The notes under the pieces: generated by a model
Told to the model about the DNA's origin: nothing
The model's input: only the letters and a program-made list of their open reading frames with translations
Databases searched by the model: none
NCBI GenBank assembly: GCA_961205875.1
Contig: OY540810.1
Coordinates: forward strand, 38,006,001 to 38,070,000
DNA length: 64,000 nucleotides
Reading direction: 5' to 3'
DNA from: Sialis fuliginosa
Lineage: Eukaryota > Arthropoda > Insecta > Megaloptera > Sialidae
Made by a program: the position numbers and the translations under genes
Part shown: positions 47,280 to 58,160 of the stretch, in pieces
Layout: each line of letters starts with the position of its first letter
Position numbering within the stretch: position 1 is the first letter of the stretch

Positions 47280-47780
47280 AAATATATTCCGGGGGGGCAC
47301 TATCGATTTCCGCGCTGACATAATCCGGCACTGACTACAAGTAGTGAGATGTGAAATACAACCCCAAAAATATTTGCGTCATAAAAACCGGCTGAAAAAG
47401 CGCTTTAGTAAATACGCACAACCGGGTCCAACACGCCCACAACTAAAACAAAATCAATTTCATTAAAGACAGGGAACAACAAACATCAACCCCTATACGC
47501 ACAAAGTGTTCAAAACACATATTTCAAAAAATAGACGAAAGAAGAAAAAAATACGGGCGTCCAAGTAAACAAATACGGCGTGAGATTATCATTTGTTCGC
47601 GTCACACTCGGCAGAGTGTATAAGGGCGCTGATTCCATCTGGCCTTCTCTCTCCATGTATCGGCGTCCCTTATCTTTTCTCGCCCCATCAATCCGGAATA
47701 GTTCACACGCATCGTATGTAAAGGCCGGTGCACACGGTTCGTGTTTTCAACTAAATTAACCCTTTAACGCCCATGCAACA
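47280..47780. other. GC-richer, apparently single-copy region
   Basis: Words such as CAACCGGGTCCAACACGCCC, GTCACACTCGGCAGAGTG and GTCCCTTATCTTTTCTCGCC stand out from the AT-rich background. AAAGGCCGGTGCACACG at 47722 weakly resembles AAAGGCCGACTAACACG at 51719. No coding frame or splice pair could be supported. Confidence 0.3.
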
Positions 47781-47783
47781 TTA

Positions 47784-49475
47784 TTCTTAATATATACATA
47801 CAAAGCTCAACGTCTCTCTGTCTGTCTGTGTGTCCATTAGTGCGCTTATAACTAGAGAACCACTTATCTGATTTACGTGTTTTTTTTTAATTTATAGATA
47901 TGTTCTAGGGCCAGATTATAGGATATATTTTGTTACGTTAGGTAACATCCTTAATATATATAAAGCTCAACGTCTCTCTGTCTGTCTGTCCGTTAGTTAC
48001 CTTATCACTCGAGAACCACTTATCCGATTTACGAGTTTTTTTTTTTAATTCATAGGTACGTTCTCTGGCCAGGTTATAGGCTATATTTTTTTACGTTAGG
48101 TAACATAACAACAAAGCAGTGACGATAATAGTAAATCAAGTCGGAAAAAATTTTGCCGTCGGCGCGCTGTTTTGTAATACGCTGCCTAAACCGTTCAATA
48201 TAGAACAAAATAATGTATTAAAGAATTGTGTAGAATCAAAAGTTCTACAATTAAGTCAGCGACACGATATGTCTAACTTTTATATTTAAGCCACAATGAC
48301 TGCTTTTATGTTACAAAGAAAACATAAAATATTTGGGTTTTGTTTACATGGACTTATGACCTGCAAAACATTAATCCTTATCGAAATAAATGATTTCATC
48401 GTCATAAGTACTTAATGTAGATACAGTTTGCCATTTACAGCATCCAATTTGGTCGTATAGTTTAGAAAATATCTTAAAATATATTTATAAAGATAATATC
48501 TTAAATGTATGGTGTCGTGCCGCATCGAAGCGAGTACATCAGACTGGATTCGCGTACGCTCGGTAGATATTCGGAGTCCCTCGGCTGATCGTTTGTGTTT
48601 ATTTTGTTTTCAATAATTAACATTTAAATTTAAACAGAACACAAATTATTTGTACTTTTTTCTTCTGATTCGTTTTTGTTAGGTAATTAAGGTATTGATA
48701 AATTATTATTACAATAATAACTAATCGTGTTTGTACTTAATTAATTAAACTATATTTTTCAAAAATCCTAAACAATAATTCCGTAGTCTACGCGAGCGAA
48801 GCCGCGTGGGCCCAGCTAGTAAAGAATAAGCAGTGACGATAATAATAGTAAATCAAGTCGGAAAAAATTTGCCGCCAACGCGCTCTTTTGCAATAAGCTG
48901 CCTAAACCGTTAAATATTGAACAAAATAATGTAGAATCAAAAGATTTTAAATAAAGTCCGCGACACCATATATCTAACTTTTATATTTAAGTCACAATGA
49001 CTGCTTTTAAGTTACAAAGAAAATTTAAAATGTTTGGGTTCTGTTTACGTGGACTTATGACCTGCAAAACATTAATCCTTATCGAAATAAATAATTTCAT
49101 CGTCATAAGTACCTACTTAATTTAGATATAATTTGCCCTTTACAGCATCTAATGTGGTCTTTTAGTTTAGGAAATAACTTTAAATAAGTTATATACGGTT
49201 AAATATTATTAATAACGTGCGAACTAAAGAAGAAGTGCCGCGTCGGAACGGGGCAGAGGGAACAATTCGCATGCGCTCGGCCGCTATTCGGATTTACTCG
49301 ACTCGGACGTTGTGTTTTGATCGTCAATTGTTTATTTTGTTTTCAATAATTAATTTTTTTTTAAATTATCTATACTTTTTGTTCTGATTCGTTTTTGTTA
49401 GGTAATTTAGGTGTTGATTAGTTATTATTACAATAATTCCGTAGTCCACGCGAGCGAAGCCGCGGCTACAGCTAG
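47784..49475 (+). mobile_element. Older Helitron, split by a younger one
   Basis: The 5' part 47784-47947 (TTCTTAATATATACATAC, then CTCTCTGTCTGTCTG) breaks at GGTAACA. The 3' part resumes at 48820 with TAAAGAATAAGCAGTGAC and ends in the hairpin CGCGAGCGAAGCCGCG and CTAG at 49475, followed by T. The outer copy is more diverged than the inner one. Preceded by A and followed by T, as Helitron insertion requires. Confidence 0.9.
47948..48819 (+). mobile_element. Younger complete Helitron nested in the older one (872 bp)
   Basis: Starts TCCTTAATATATATAAAGC directly after A and ends CCCAGCTAG directly before T. Removing it restores GGTAACA-TAAAGAATAAG, which aligns with GGTAACATAACAACAAAG of the related copies. 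Almost identical to 33233-34112. No Rep/helicase is encoded. Confidence 0.95.
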
Positions 49476-49505
49476 TAATTAATATACTCGTATATAAATA
49501 ATATA

Positions 49506-49650
49506 TCCATACTAACAATATAAATGCGAAAGTCTGTCTACTCTCTGTTACTTTTTCACGGCTAAACTGCTTAACCGACCTTGATGAAATTTGGCAGGGA
49601 GATAGCTTGCATCCTGAAGAATGACATAAGCTACTTCGTATCCAGAAAAA
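49506..49650 (+). mobile_element. Helitron-like family U, 5' part (U1)
   Basis: TCCATACTAACAATATAAAT, preceded by A, then AAAGTCTGTCTACTCTCTGT, CTTTTTCACGGCTAAACTGC and TTGATGAAATTTGGCAGGGA. Same opening as U2 (58523-58746, inverted). The 3' end is not recognised. Confidence 0.6.
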
Positions 49651-50339
49651 TTTATTAAATTAAGAAGATTTTTCTTATTCCTTTTCTTCTTCATGGATTT
49701 TATAATCTTTTATTTAGAAATACAATAAATCTGTAAATTATTGCAAATTTTTATTAAGGACTTGTAATTTTTCCTTTTTTCTCCATGTAAGTGTAACGAA
49801 TATTTTAGTTTTATTTTTTTACTAAAAGTGTGACGTGTGAAACAGGCCAAGTGCACTGGATACGAAGGAAATGGGACCGTTAATCAAATGTTTTCGATTT
49901 CTATCTGATAAGAAGATACATTCTAAGTACAGTAATTTGTCTTTTTATGGACATGCGATATATTGTCGAACTTCAGTTATTATATACTGCAAAACTTTTC
50001 ATTTTTTTATACTGAATGCAATAACATAGAACTTTTTCCGATAATAAGTATAGACTGTTATGATTGCCATAAACCATATAGATAATATTTTTATTAATTT
50101 AACGTTATCCGAATTAACAGCCTTGTAAAAAACTGTAATTATTAAGTACACTTTAAAAATATCTGCCAAGTAAATGCACAGTACTTCCTCTTGCTTAATT
50201 CATCAAAGATAGTTAAATATTGAACAATTTAAATAAAAACTGATAGTGTTTATATAAATTGCCTGGCATTGGTTAACCATTTAGTTTTTATATAATTTTA
50301 CTAAAAAATATTAGTTCGAAATTTTTCTAAAGATGCACA
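49651..50339. other. AT-rich stretch with no recognised feature
   Basis: May include diverged U1 interior. No coding pattern. Confidence 0.3.
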
Positions 50340-50826
50340 CATTGACAATTTCAATCTTAATCTAAATTTATTCAAACGTCAAAATGACATTTAATATGTC
50401 AAAGTAAATATCAATTTAAAAAACAAAACACGTTTTTTTAAAGCAAATTGTGATAAATCTTTGTAAGGGAATATTTTACAACAAACATTGTAGACCCATA
50501 TTATAGGAAATTGAATGCTCTACATTCTATAAAATGTGTCGTTCTTCAGATATCTTGAACAAATAAATATTTTTGAATGTCACCCCTCCCCCTTATACAC
50601 AATTATAATGATTTTGAAATTAGACCGTCCTCAATCCAGACCCAACTATCCAACCAAGTTTCATTAATATCAGTTCAGTGGTTCATGAGTTATGCGTGTA
50701 ACAAGGATTCATTCGACAGACAAACATTGAACAAAAAGTGTATGTCTTGACCTGAAACGGAAAGACCAATTTAAAATTTTAAAACGATCACGAAGGTTCT
50801 TGTATTTTCGATATTGCGAGGAAGCA
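50340..50826 (-). repeat. Hairpin-ended repeat family J, copy J2
   Basis: Inverted match to J1 along nearly its full length: TTCAAACGTCAAAATGACAT, GTGTCGTTCTTCAGATATCT, GTTTCATTAATATCAGTTCA, and the terminal hairpin TTCTTGTATTTTCGATATTG / GCGAGGAAGC. The GTCT tract is short here. Confidence 0.82.
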
Positions 50827-51289
50827 AAATTTTATAACAATTTTAAGTGTATCTAGAATATTCCAAACTCTCTTATTTTGGTACTTTTTGAGCGGGGAAA
50901 ATTGAGATATTTATTGTTATGTACACTGAAAAAAATTTGTTTATTGAATTTAACTATGATAGGTAAATTCAACAATTTTTTTTTCAGTGTATATAAATTG
51001 TTTTTAGGAGTCAAATATGTGCTATGAATATTAATTCAAATCTGAATATTAAAAGAAATATATTTTTTCTTTTGTGAGCTAATTCTTGTTAATTTATACA
51101 TTGCCTACATTCCAAAAAAATCATTGACATATTTACCATAAAGATAGTATTTAAACTGTCAAATAATCACAACAAATATCTTAAGCGCTGGCATTTAACA
51201 AAAGCGGAGTCAGTCACTGTATCCACCTTGAAAATCTGTTATATGTGATTTAATACGAGTGGCATTTTAGCTCCATCGAAACGGTACAC

Positions 51290-51480
51290 AGTTTTATTAA
51301 TATCGGTTCATTGGTTCATAAGTTATGCCTGTGACAAAGATTGAAGGGACAGACAGACAGACAGACACGGAACGACAAAGTGTTTGTCTTGACCTGAAAC
51401 GGAAAGATCAATTTAAAATTTAAAAATCAGAGAAGAATTTGTTTGTCTCATTCTAAAATGATCATAAAACCGGTAGCTCT
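51290..51480 (-). repeat. Hairpin-ended repeat family J, partial copy J3
   Basis: CAGTTTTATTAATATCGGTT, a (GACA)n tract, GACCTGAAACGGAAAGATCA and AAAATGATCATAAAA match J. The terminal hairpin is decayed. Confidence 0.7.
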
Positions 51481-51800
51481 TGTGAGAAATATGGATTGAA
51501 TGAATTAAGTTTCAAAAGTAGCTCCCACGCTTATTGAGTTTAGACACCATCTAGATTAGTTGAGCTGATAGTTGCGTATACTCCCCAGTATTTAGCAACA
51601 TAATATCCTGGTCGCGTGGGAGGACAGCTGCACCGGGGGAGCTGAGACAAGAAAGTTTCTTAATGAACCGGAAACATATTTGGCATCATATTCATTATCA
51701 GGACAGTCTTGCGTGTAAAGGCCGACTAACACGAACCGCAAAAAGTCATTAAATTGTCATTTTGGATGTTATAATATAAATGTTTAATATTTGTATTATT

Positions 51801-51883
51801 TTACATTACTCGCGCCATAAAGTCATAATCCCACATCTTATCATCGGCCCCCGTGTCAGGATTTTCGGTGGACTTTCTTTTGT
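51801..51883 (-). pseudogene. Possible terminal-exon relic, unidentified
   Basis: Read on the minus strand, the segment just outside a hAT-type end translates DKRKSTENPDTGADDKMWDY followed by DFMARVM and TAA. The charged, low-complexity-free composition is unlike the surrounding chance frames. I do not recognise the protein. No polypyrimidine tract with AG lies upstream, because the CAGTGGCG terminus at 51884 abuts it. It may be the C-terminal end of a host gene interrupted by a transposon, or coincidence. Confidence 0.22.
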
Positions 51884-51945
51884 CAGTGGCGTAACCAGGA
51901 TTTTTTTGAGAGGCCAAAATCACCAACTTTTCTAAAATGATCTTT
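51884..51945 (+). mobile_element. Orphan hAT-type end
   Basis: CAGTGGCGTAACCAGG followed by unrelated DNA. The partner end is missing, probably lost when D2 arrived or by deletion. Confidence 0.5.
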
Positions 51946-51947
51946 TT

Positions 51948-52661
51948 ACTTCCATGTTCTGAAAGAAATGGAAGTATTGTAATACCATCGAAAAATCGTG
52001 TCCGAGAAAATGACAAATTCTGATTGTACTAACTTCAAAACTTAAAGAAAAGTTAATTTCCGCATGGCGGCTGTGCGTGTGTCTGTGTGTCTGTGCGGAT
52101 TTAGAATTTTCTTTCGTTCACGATAACTACTGTAAAAATGCACCGATCTGAATTATTTTTGGGGAAAATGTCTCAGTGAGTACTCCAGACCTATTGATTT
52201 TGGTGCTAATCGGATTAGGGGTTTTGGAAATATTCGAAATTTTGTAACTTTTTTCGTCTAAAAAGTGAATATTGCGAGTATTATCTCACTAATTTTGATA
52301 AGATTTGGTACATTTGCAGTTGAATTGAATCTAAGGGACATTTATTATTTGTACGTGCCTAAACAGCCGTTAAAGGGGTGAAAAACACACTTAAAATTTG
52401 AATTTTAAATACTAATATGTCATTAATTCATGTTGCCTTGGAAACAAATGCAACTAAATTCAAATTGTCAAATTAGTTTTTCTACGAAAAAGAAAACTAA
52501 TATTTATGTACAAATGGCAAAAAGAGCTGTAACCGTTGTAAGTATATATGTTTTTTTAATGTATTACGATATGTATATTCATAGTAGTAGGTTATATAAA
52601 TAAAATATTTAAAAAATGTATATTTAAAAATTATTTAAAAAAATAGAAAGAACATGGAAGT
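51948..52661 (+). repeat. Hairpin-ended repeat family D, complete copy D2 (714 bp)
   Basis: Starts ACTTCCATGTTCT, whose first part pairs with ATGGAAGT a few bases on, and ends with AGAACATGGAAGT, the exact inverse of the start (13 bp). After the hairpin come GTAATACCATCGAAAAATCG, GCGTGTGTCTGTGTGTCTGT and GTGAGTACTCCAGACCTATT. No open frame. The 71-codon minus frame at 51801-52016 spans three different features and is not a gene. Confidence 0.8.
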
Positions 52662-53189
52662 CATGTATGGTTCTCCATACCGATATTTACACTTTATACC
52701 ACTTACAATTGATTTTTCTTCCATCGTTTTCTACTAAAAAAACTCGTTGACTTTCCCCTTAGGCCCGGGCTAGCCCTGTCAATATATCAAGTAATATGTG
52801 ACATAAAAGTCATTCAAATTTCATTGAAATTTTAGATGTTTAAGACACAATATTTAAAACAATGCCGCTTAATTAAGAGTGATTAGGACTTAACTCCATT
52901 GTCCTTTAACATAATTAAACGGTAGTCTCAAAATATACTGTGTTTTATGTTAAATATGAAACTTCCGCATTATATTAATTACTTTTTAAAGTGAGAGATA
53001 GCTGACACTTTTTTATAGATAACTATGTTTATATAAAAACCTGTAAACCACATTTTAAAGCACTCAAAATATTAACTCTAGTCGATTTGTTTATTTATGA
53101 ATGTAGCATATTTGTCAAATCTAATTTGAATCTTTTCACGGACAACCTAAACAAAATAATCATCTAACACGAAACTAGACAAACTTAAA
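52662..53189. other. AT-rich stretch with no recognised feature
   Basis: May include decayed LINE sequence leading into the relic at 53190. Nothing is alignable by eye. Confidence 0.3.
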
Positions 53190-53325
53190 TATAAAAAAAT
53201 CAAACTTGTCTCTAGTCCACTATGGAGTTGAAAATACGTTAATCAGAATATATAACGCAATACCAAATGATATAAAAGTCTTACCCATCAATAAATACAA
53301 AAAAGAATTAAAACTACATTTAAGT
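53190..53325 (+). mobile_element. LINE (non-LTR) ORF2 C-terminal relic, 5' of the E3 insertion
   Basis: An uninterrupted + frame reads SNLSLVHYGVENTLIRIYNA then IPNDIKVLPINKYKKELKLH and LSK. The pattern YxGxxxxNxIPxDIKxLxxxxxFKKxLKxxL is the tail that follows the reverse transcriptase in many insect LINEs. The upstream RT domain is not recognisable. The relic is cut by E3. Confidence 0.65.
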
Positions 53326-54070
53326 AAAATATCTGCCTTGGGAACCACCGGACTTTCTTATACCTAACCTAACCTAACAGTGAATTGTATATGTGATTCT
53401 TTGTTTATTAAAACATTTCTAATAAACTAACAAGAAAGAACAAAATGAATAATTTTATATTTATATAACAAGTGATTTTTTTTAACGTAATAACTGAAAA
53501 CGGATGTTTACTCTTGTAAATTTTTTGATTTTTGAATTATTTTTGAAATAAGAAAAAAATGTTTTAGATAAAAAATGTCGAGTATGTTATTATCTATAAT
53601 TTATTCCCCATACATTTTTTTCTCTGTTATGAACCATTTGAATTATAATAAAATTTTTTTTCAAAAATTCGTTTTTACAAAAAAATGAATAATACATAAA
53701 TTATAGATATAGATATTAATATAACCTACATTTTTTAACTTGACCATTTTTCTCTATTTCGCACTGTTTCAGAGTAATTCGAAAAATTAAAAAATCGACG
53801 TAGGTAAACATCCGTTTTTCTTCCCAGCCAAAAATTAATCTGAAATATAAAATATCACCCTTCTACGATTTGTCGTATTTGAGTTACAGCGCTTACAGAC
53901 AGACAGACAGACAGACGAACACACAGACATCATGGCGAAAATAGTCAGAATGGATTCAGGGAAGGCCAAAACAGATAATTCCGTCAAAATCCGGAGTTCG
54001 AAAAAAATCGGCTTCACTATACTTACTTATACTTATGTATATTTCATATACATGGTATAAGAAAGTAAAA
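53326..54070 (-). repeat. Hairpin-ended repeat family E, copy E3 (745 bp), inserted in a LINE relic
   Basis: Runs from AAAATATCTGCCTTGGGAAC to TTCATATACATGGTATAAGAAAGTAAAA read as two words. It lacks the middle GTATAAGAAAGTCCCATG modules of E1 and E2 and carries (CCTAA)3 at 53363-53377. It contains the (GACA)n tract at about 53895. The minus frame 53835-54017 is incidental. Confidence 0.82.
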
Positions 54071-54262
54071 ATGTCATTACACACTTACAGAATTTATAAG
54101 ACATACCTGATCATTAAATCTGTAAATTAACTATAATATCTATTTTATCTACTGCATATATTCTCTACATGTACTGAGTGAACTGTTAATTGATTTACTT
54201 ATTCTATTCCTGTACATTGGATTAACAGAATAAATTGTTTATTATTATTATTATTATTATAA
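54071..54262 (+). mobile_element. LINE relic, 3' end with (ATT)n tail
   Basis: After E3 the LINE wording continues (CATTACACACTTACAGAATT, then stops) into a 3' UTR-like stretch ending CAGAATAAATTGTTTATT and a run of ATT units at 54236-54260, a simple-repeat tail of the kind that ends many insect LINEs. Confidence 0.55.
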
Positions 54263-55092
54263 GTTTCAGATAGCAATCTATACAGAGTACCCAGTTTAAG
54301 ATGGCCATTACTGGAGATAGAGGTGGTTAAATGAAAGGTACAATACGTACTTAGGATGTGGACTGTTTAGAGCCCCTTGCAAACATCTAGGTTAGAATTG
54401 TTGGTGGGCCCCGTAAGAAAGCTATAACTGAATTACATTTTTTCGGTCATTTAATTAAAAATTATAATTTGTAAATAGCATTCGGGAATCCGGACTGGAG
54501 CTAATCCCCCCTCCCCCTCCTCGATGTGAGCCATGAGTATATTATTACAAAATATATATACATAAAAAATTAATGCTGATTATTGCGAAATTATCGAAAT
54601 GCTTTTCATGATGTAAACATAAATAGTAATAATTGTCATCCCAATGTGTATAGATTATACGCATATAACTTTATACATTTCACAAGATCATGAACAGAAA
54701 GCAACAAATAAACTGAGAATAGAAACCAGTATAAAGCCTACATCTATGTTAGACAATTAAAGTGACCACTGCTTACATGTGTAACAATATCTATAAATAT
54801 CTGTTGTTTATTCGACAGAAGTGGACACTGGTGAAACATCAAAAATAACAATGCTTAATTTTATTTTTATTTGTATGAATTCCGTGAAGTTATAAATATC
54901 ATATAACTTAGCAGTGTTGAATATATTTTATCGATGGAGAAATTCCGTGAAATGTTTCAAATTCTTAAATTAAATATAAATGTATGTTTTTACTAATGTT
55001 ATACAAACGTGTAGGATTTACTTTATTTTTGTTAAATTCACGGATAGATCAAATTCATTCATTCAAATGTTAATTTGCTTGGGAGTTACCCA
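54263..55092. other. AT-rich stretch with a family A scrap
   Basis: GATGGCCATTACTGGAGAT near 54300 resembles the family A right side. Nothing else recognised. Confidence 0.35.
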
Positions 55093-55315
55093 TGTAGGAA
55101 ATTCCAGCCTTGACGATGGGCCCAAGTTTTACCCAATATTGGGTTACCAGTATTGCTTTTTCAATATTGGTCCCAGTCTAGACCAACCTTCAAATACCGA
55201 GCTTCGGTCAACTATTATTTACCCAAGACTGGGCTAGCTCTGGTACGACAAGCCTTAGCTGAGTCTTGAACGAAACAAGCCAGGGCCAACAGTGGCCCCT
55301 TTGTAATTTCCTACA
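55093..55315. mobile_element. Short inverted-repeat element S, copy S1
   Basis: TGTAGGAAATTCCAGCC and GTAATTTCCTACA are inverted ends around GC-richer DNA with internal palindromic words (ACCCAATATTGGGTTACCAG, CAATATTGG). The right end matches S2 at 63930, inverted. Non-coding. The 85-codon frame at 54980-55237 overlaps by chance. Target duplication not clear. Confidence 0.6.
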
Positions 55316-55379
55316 GGGGCAACGCTACCTGCGAGGTGTCAAATCATTATGAATTTGCTCGGGATTCTAGAATCTAGAG

Positions 55380-55865
55380 CAGGCCTGCACAATATGTAAT
55401 TCAATTTTTTTTTTCAAAATTTCAAAATTTTTTCTCTATAAAAAAGTTATATAAAAAAAATTAACAATAAATTTTAAAAACAATAAAAAAACAATTATCA
55501 GAGAATCCTCACTTCTTGCTTCTTAAAAGTTTATAGTTTTTGAGTAAAAAATTATGGAAAAACCAAAAATTTTTCTTTGGTTTGCCCCATATGTTTTCTA
55601 AGGTCACCTCATAATGTCAGTCTTTAGCTCCCTCAAAACCATCAAACTTTTGTCCGAAACATTTTTTCTGAAAATTCGTTATTTTGTAAATTAACTCATT
55701 AAAAAACACCCGGTAAATATAATATAAATATTTATTTCATTTTTAAATAATTAAATAATATTATTATTTTCTTAATTGCTTTCCCACTGCCCTATTTTTT
55801 TCGGCCCGCACAAGTTTTTCATAAAGTATTACGGCCCGCCTTACATTTTGAGTTGTGCAGGCCTG
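55380..55865. mobile_element. hAT-type non-autonomous element (486 bp)
   Basis: CAGGCCTGCACAATATG and GTTGTGCAGGCCTG are inverted ends. Flanking 8-mers ATCTAGAG (55372-55379) and TTCTAGAG (55866-55873) differ at one base. GCGGCCCG-type words sit near the right end. No coding capacity. Confidence 0.87.
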
Positions 55866-56119
55866 TTCTAGAGCATTGATAATAAATGTACAATAATGTA
55901 AATGCTATGCATTTTATGAGGTACACTTGGCATTACTTACTTTAAGTCGCCGATTTCTACTTATCGCGCATATGTACGATTTCATTAGCTACATTTGTGA
56001 ATAGGTACACTAAAAGGTTACTTTTTTGTCCTTTGAACGGTTAATATTTCAAAAATTGATTTTTGTCCCTCCCCTTACACGAGAGCAAATACTCCGATCT
56101 CGTAGGAATGGTAAAAGAA

Positions 56120-56169
56120 GAAGCCCATAAATCTTGCTCTTAAAACGTCCTACACTGGTGCCAGTACCT
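56120..56169 (-). mobile_element. Family A terminal fragment
   Basis: AAATCTTGCTCTTAAAACG and CACTGGTGCCAGTACCT followed by TA form one A terminus (the left end, inverted). The rest is absent. Confidence 0.65.
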
Positions 56170-56457
56170 TATTTATATACATATATTTCGCTTCATTTAA
56201 GTGGACAATACGCAATTCCTAAAATTAAATTAATGTTGATGTCATTAATTAAATGAAACAAACATTCATTAACAGCAAACTTCAATTAACAATGACATAT
56301 TATGTAGAAATATTCACTAGTTAAAACCATTTGTAAATTTATTAGCGTACATAGTCCAACAACTAGTTTCATAATTACAAATACAATTACATATGTAATC
56401 AGGATTTTGTGAAATGCAGTTACCTTCATAAATCAGGTGGATAAAATTAAAATAAAT

Positions 56458-57600
56458 ATGGCAAGTGCGAGTAGAACTCGCGCCCTGAGGTTCCGTACCG
56501 TTATATAAAACTGAATTATTGACAATATTGTGTTTACTGACAATTTGTGTGTAGACGCTGTATCAAAGAAACCGAAAAATTAAGTTCGTCACGCATGGGC
56601 GTAGCCAGGATTTTGTTCAGGGGGGGGCAAATTTTTTTTTTTGAAACCGATTGATCGGCGTGTTTTGCCTAGTATTGAAAAAATTAACATTTTCATTATT
56701 TATTATATCTCTAGATAGGTGCGCAAAAAGTAACAATGAAAAGTCATTATTTTTTTCATTTCTTCTTTTATTTTCGCCACATTTTTTTCAATCAATTAAA
56801 TTTATATGTATGTGCATATCTTTTTGAATACAAAATCCTCTACAAAAATGTACTCTACGTTGCTATTTTGGTGTTTTTTTTTATTTAATGTAAAAAATCG
56901 ATCTAATTTGAATTGATAATATACTTAAAAAAAAACTTTTTTTTTGTATAAAAATAGTTTACTCGCTTTAACAAGAAATTACAATAAAAAAAACAATGAT
57001 ATTTAAATTTTCGAATCTAAAAATGTCAATATTTAGCCAATGAACTGATTAATTTGTTACTCTTACTTCACGAGCTAGGGGGAGGGGCAAGCGTCCCCCC
57101 TTGCCCATGCTTTTGTGGGTAGTTATTTTAACACAAAACACAGTTTTCACTGTTGCCAATACTGCGACCTTTGCCTTTAGGTGTTTTTATTTTATTTTTA
57201 ATTTTCCCTGATATTTTAGTTTACATGTAAAAATAAAAGATTGTGATTAAAAAACACTTTGATATTTTATTTTCTGCATCCAAAATATAAATTTACGTTC
57301 AAAAATTCAATGGACATCATAGAAGTCTAGAAATATCCCTGTTTGGACAATAATACTGATTTACTTATTACTTTTTGTCCACAAGCTAGGGGGGGGCAAG
57401 CGCCCCCCCCTGCCCCACCCTGGCTACGCCCATGTCGTCACGTAATAATTAAAAAAATTAATGATTTTCGAATTTTTTCTTTTACTTGTGCTATGAAAAA
57501 CCTTCCTTCGTACCAAATTTCAAGATTCTAGGTCAACAGTCTATCAGTATTGCATTGATTTAAAAAATGTTTACAGGACTATGAGGCTGTAAACTTTACC
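56458..57600 (+). repeat. Interspersed repeat H, copy H2, split by a hAT-type insertion
   Basis: GGCAAGTGCGAGTAGAACTC and GAGGTTCCGTACCGTTATAT at the left, and after 57442 TTAATGATTTTCGAATTTTT, ACCTTCCTTCGTACCAAATT and ACAGGACTATGAGGCTG, match H1 in order. Removing 56594-57434 with one duplicated 8-mer restores a continuous copy. Confidence 0.7.
56594..57434. mobile_element. hAT-type non-autonomous element in H2 (841 bp)
   Basis: CATGGGCGTAGCCAGG and CCTGGCTACGCCCATG are perfect inverted ends. Exact 8-bp duplications TCGTCACG lie at 56586-56593 and 57435-57442. A G/C-rich subterminal block (AGCTAGGGGG, CAAGCGTCCCCCC) occurs twice near the right end (57070 and 57385), an internal duplication. 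No transposase frame. The frame at 57343-57531 is incidental. Confidence 0.93.
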
Positions 57601-57959
57601 AGTGTTGGAAAATGTTACTCTACAAAATATTATAATTGTAAAAATTTGTATTTTGTATTGGTTTTAGTTGTTAAAAATTTTCGTTGTAAATGCCATATTT
57701 TTTCATTTTTCATTTTCTATACAAAAAACGTACTTTTAACGAAATCTAAAATTCAAAATTTTTTAGTCATATTTTATGGTTTTAATTTCACTTTTCATAG
57801 AAATTTCATAGAAAAAATTCAACTTTTCATAAAAATATCAACTCGAATACATTCAAAAGTTAATTTATAACATGATATATTAAATTTTGTCACAAACGTG
57901 ATCGGACGTGAAAAAAAAATATAATCCAAAGTGAAATTATTTTTTATGTAATTATTTAT

Positions 57960-58022
57960 GTGCGACCCTCGAATAATTTTAGGTTGTCTATGCGGCCCAT
58001 GGAGCAATTTGGGTTGACCAGG
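57960..58022 (-). mobile_element. hAT-like terminal fragment
   Basis: On the minus strand CAGGCCTGGTCAACCCAAAT and GGGCCGCATAGACAACC form a typical hAT end. No matching opposite end was found. GTAGAG words on both sides of 57618-58022 hint at a duplicated target but do not settle it. Confidence 0.45.
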
Positions 58023-58029
58023 CCTGCTC

Positions 58030-58160
58030 TACACCTACACTTTTTTTTATTTTTCATACTATACTTGCAATTTTTCAACTACACAAATAAGTTTTTACAA
58101 CTGCATTTTTCATTTTTGGAACTGCAGAAACAAGCTACAACTACACACTAAAATAACACC
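58030..58160 (-). repeat. GCAGTTGTAAAA-type short repeats
   Basis: On the minus strand GTTATTTTAGTG, CTTGTTTCTGCAG, TGCAGTTGTAAAAACTT and TTTGTGTAG occur in the same order as within 6640-6720. Probably part of the same unrecognised element. Confidence 0.5.

Noticed and set aside
51801-52016. 71-codon minus frame read as one gene
   Set aside because: It crosses the D2 hairpin, a hAT-type end and unrelated DNA; only the last 27 codons (51801-51883) are worth separate mention.
57618-58022. Complete hAT element bounded by GTAGAG-like duplications
   Set aside because: The left side lacks a terminal inverted repeat and the flanking 8-mers do not match exactly, so only the right terminal fragment was kept.
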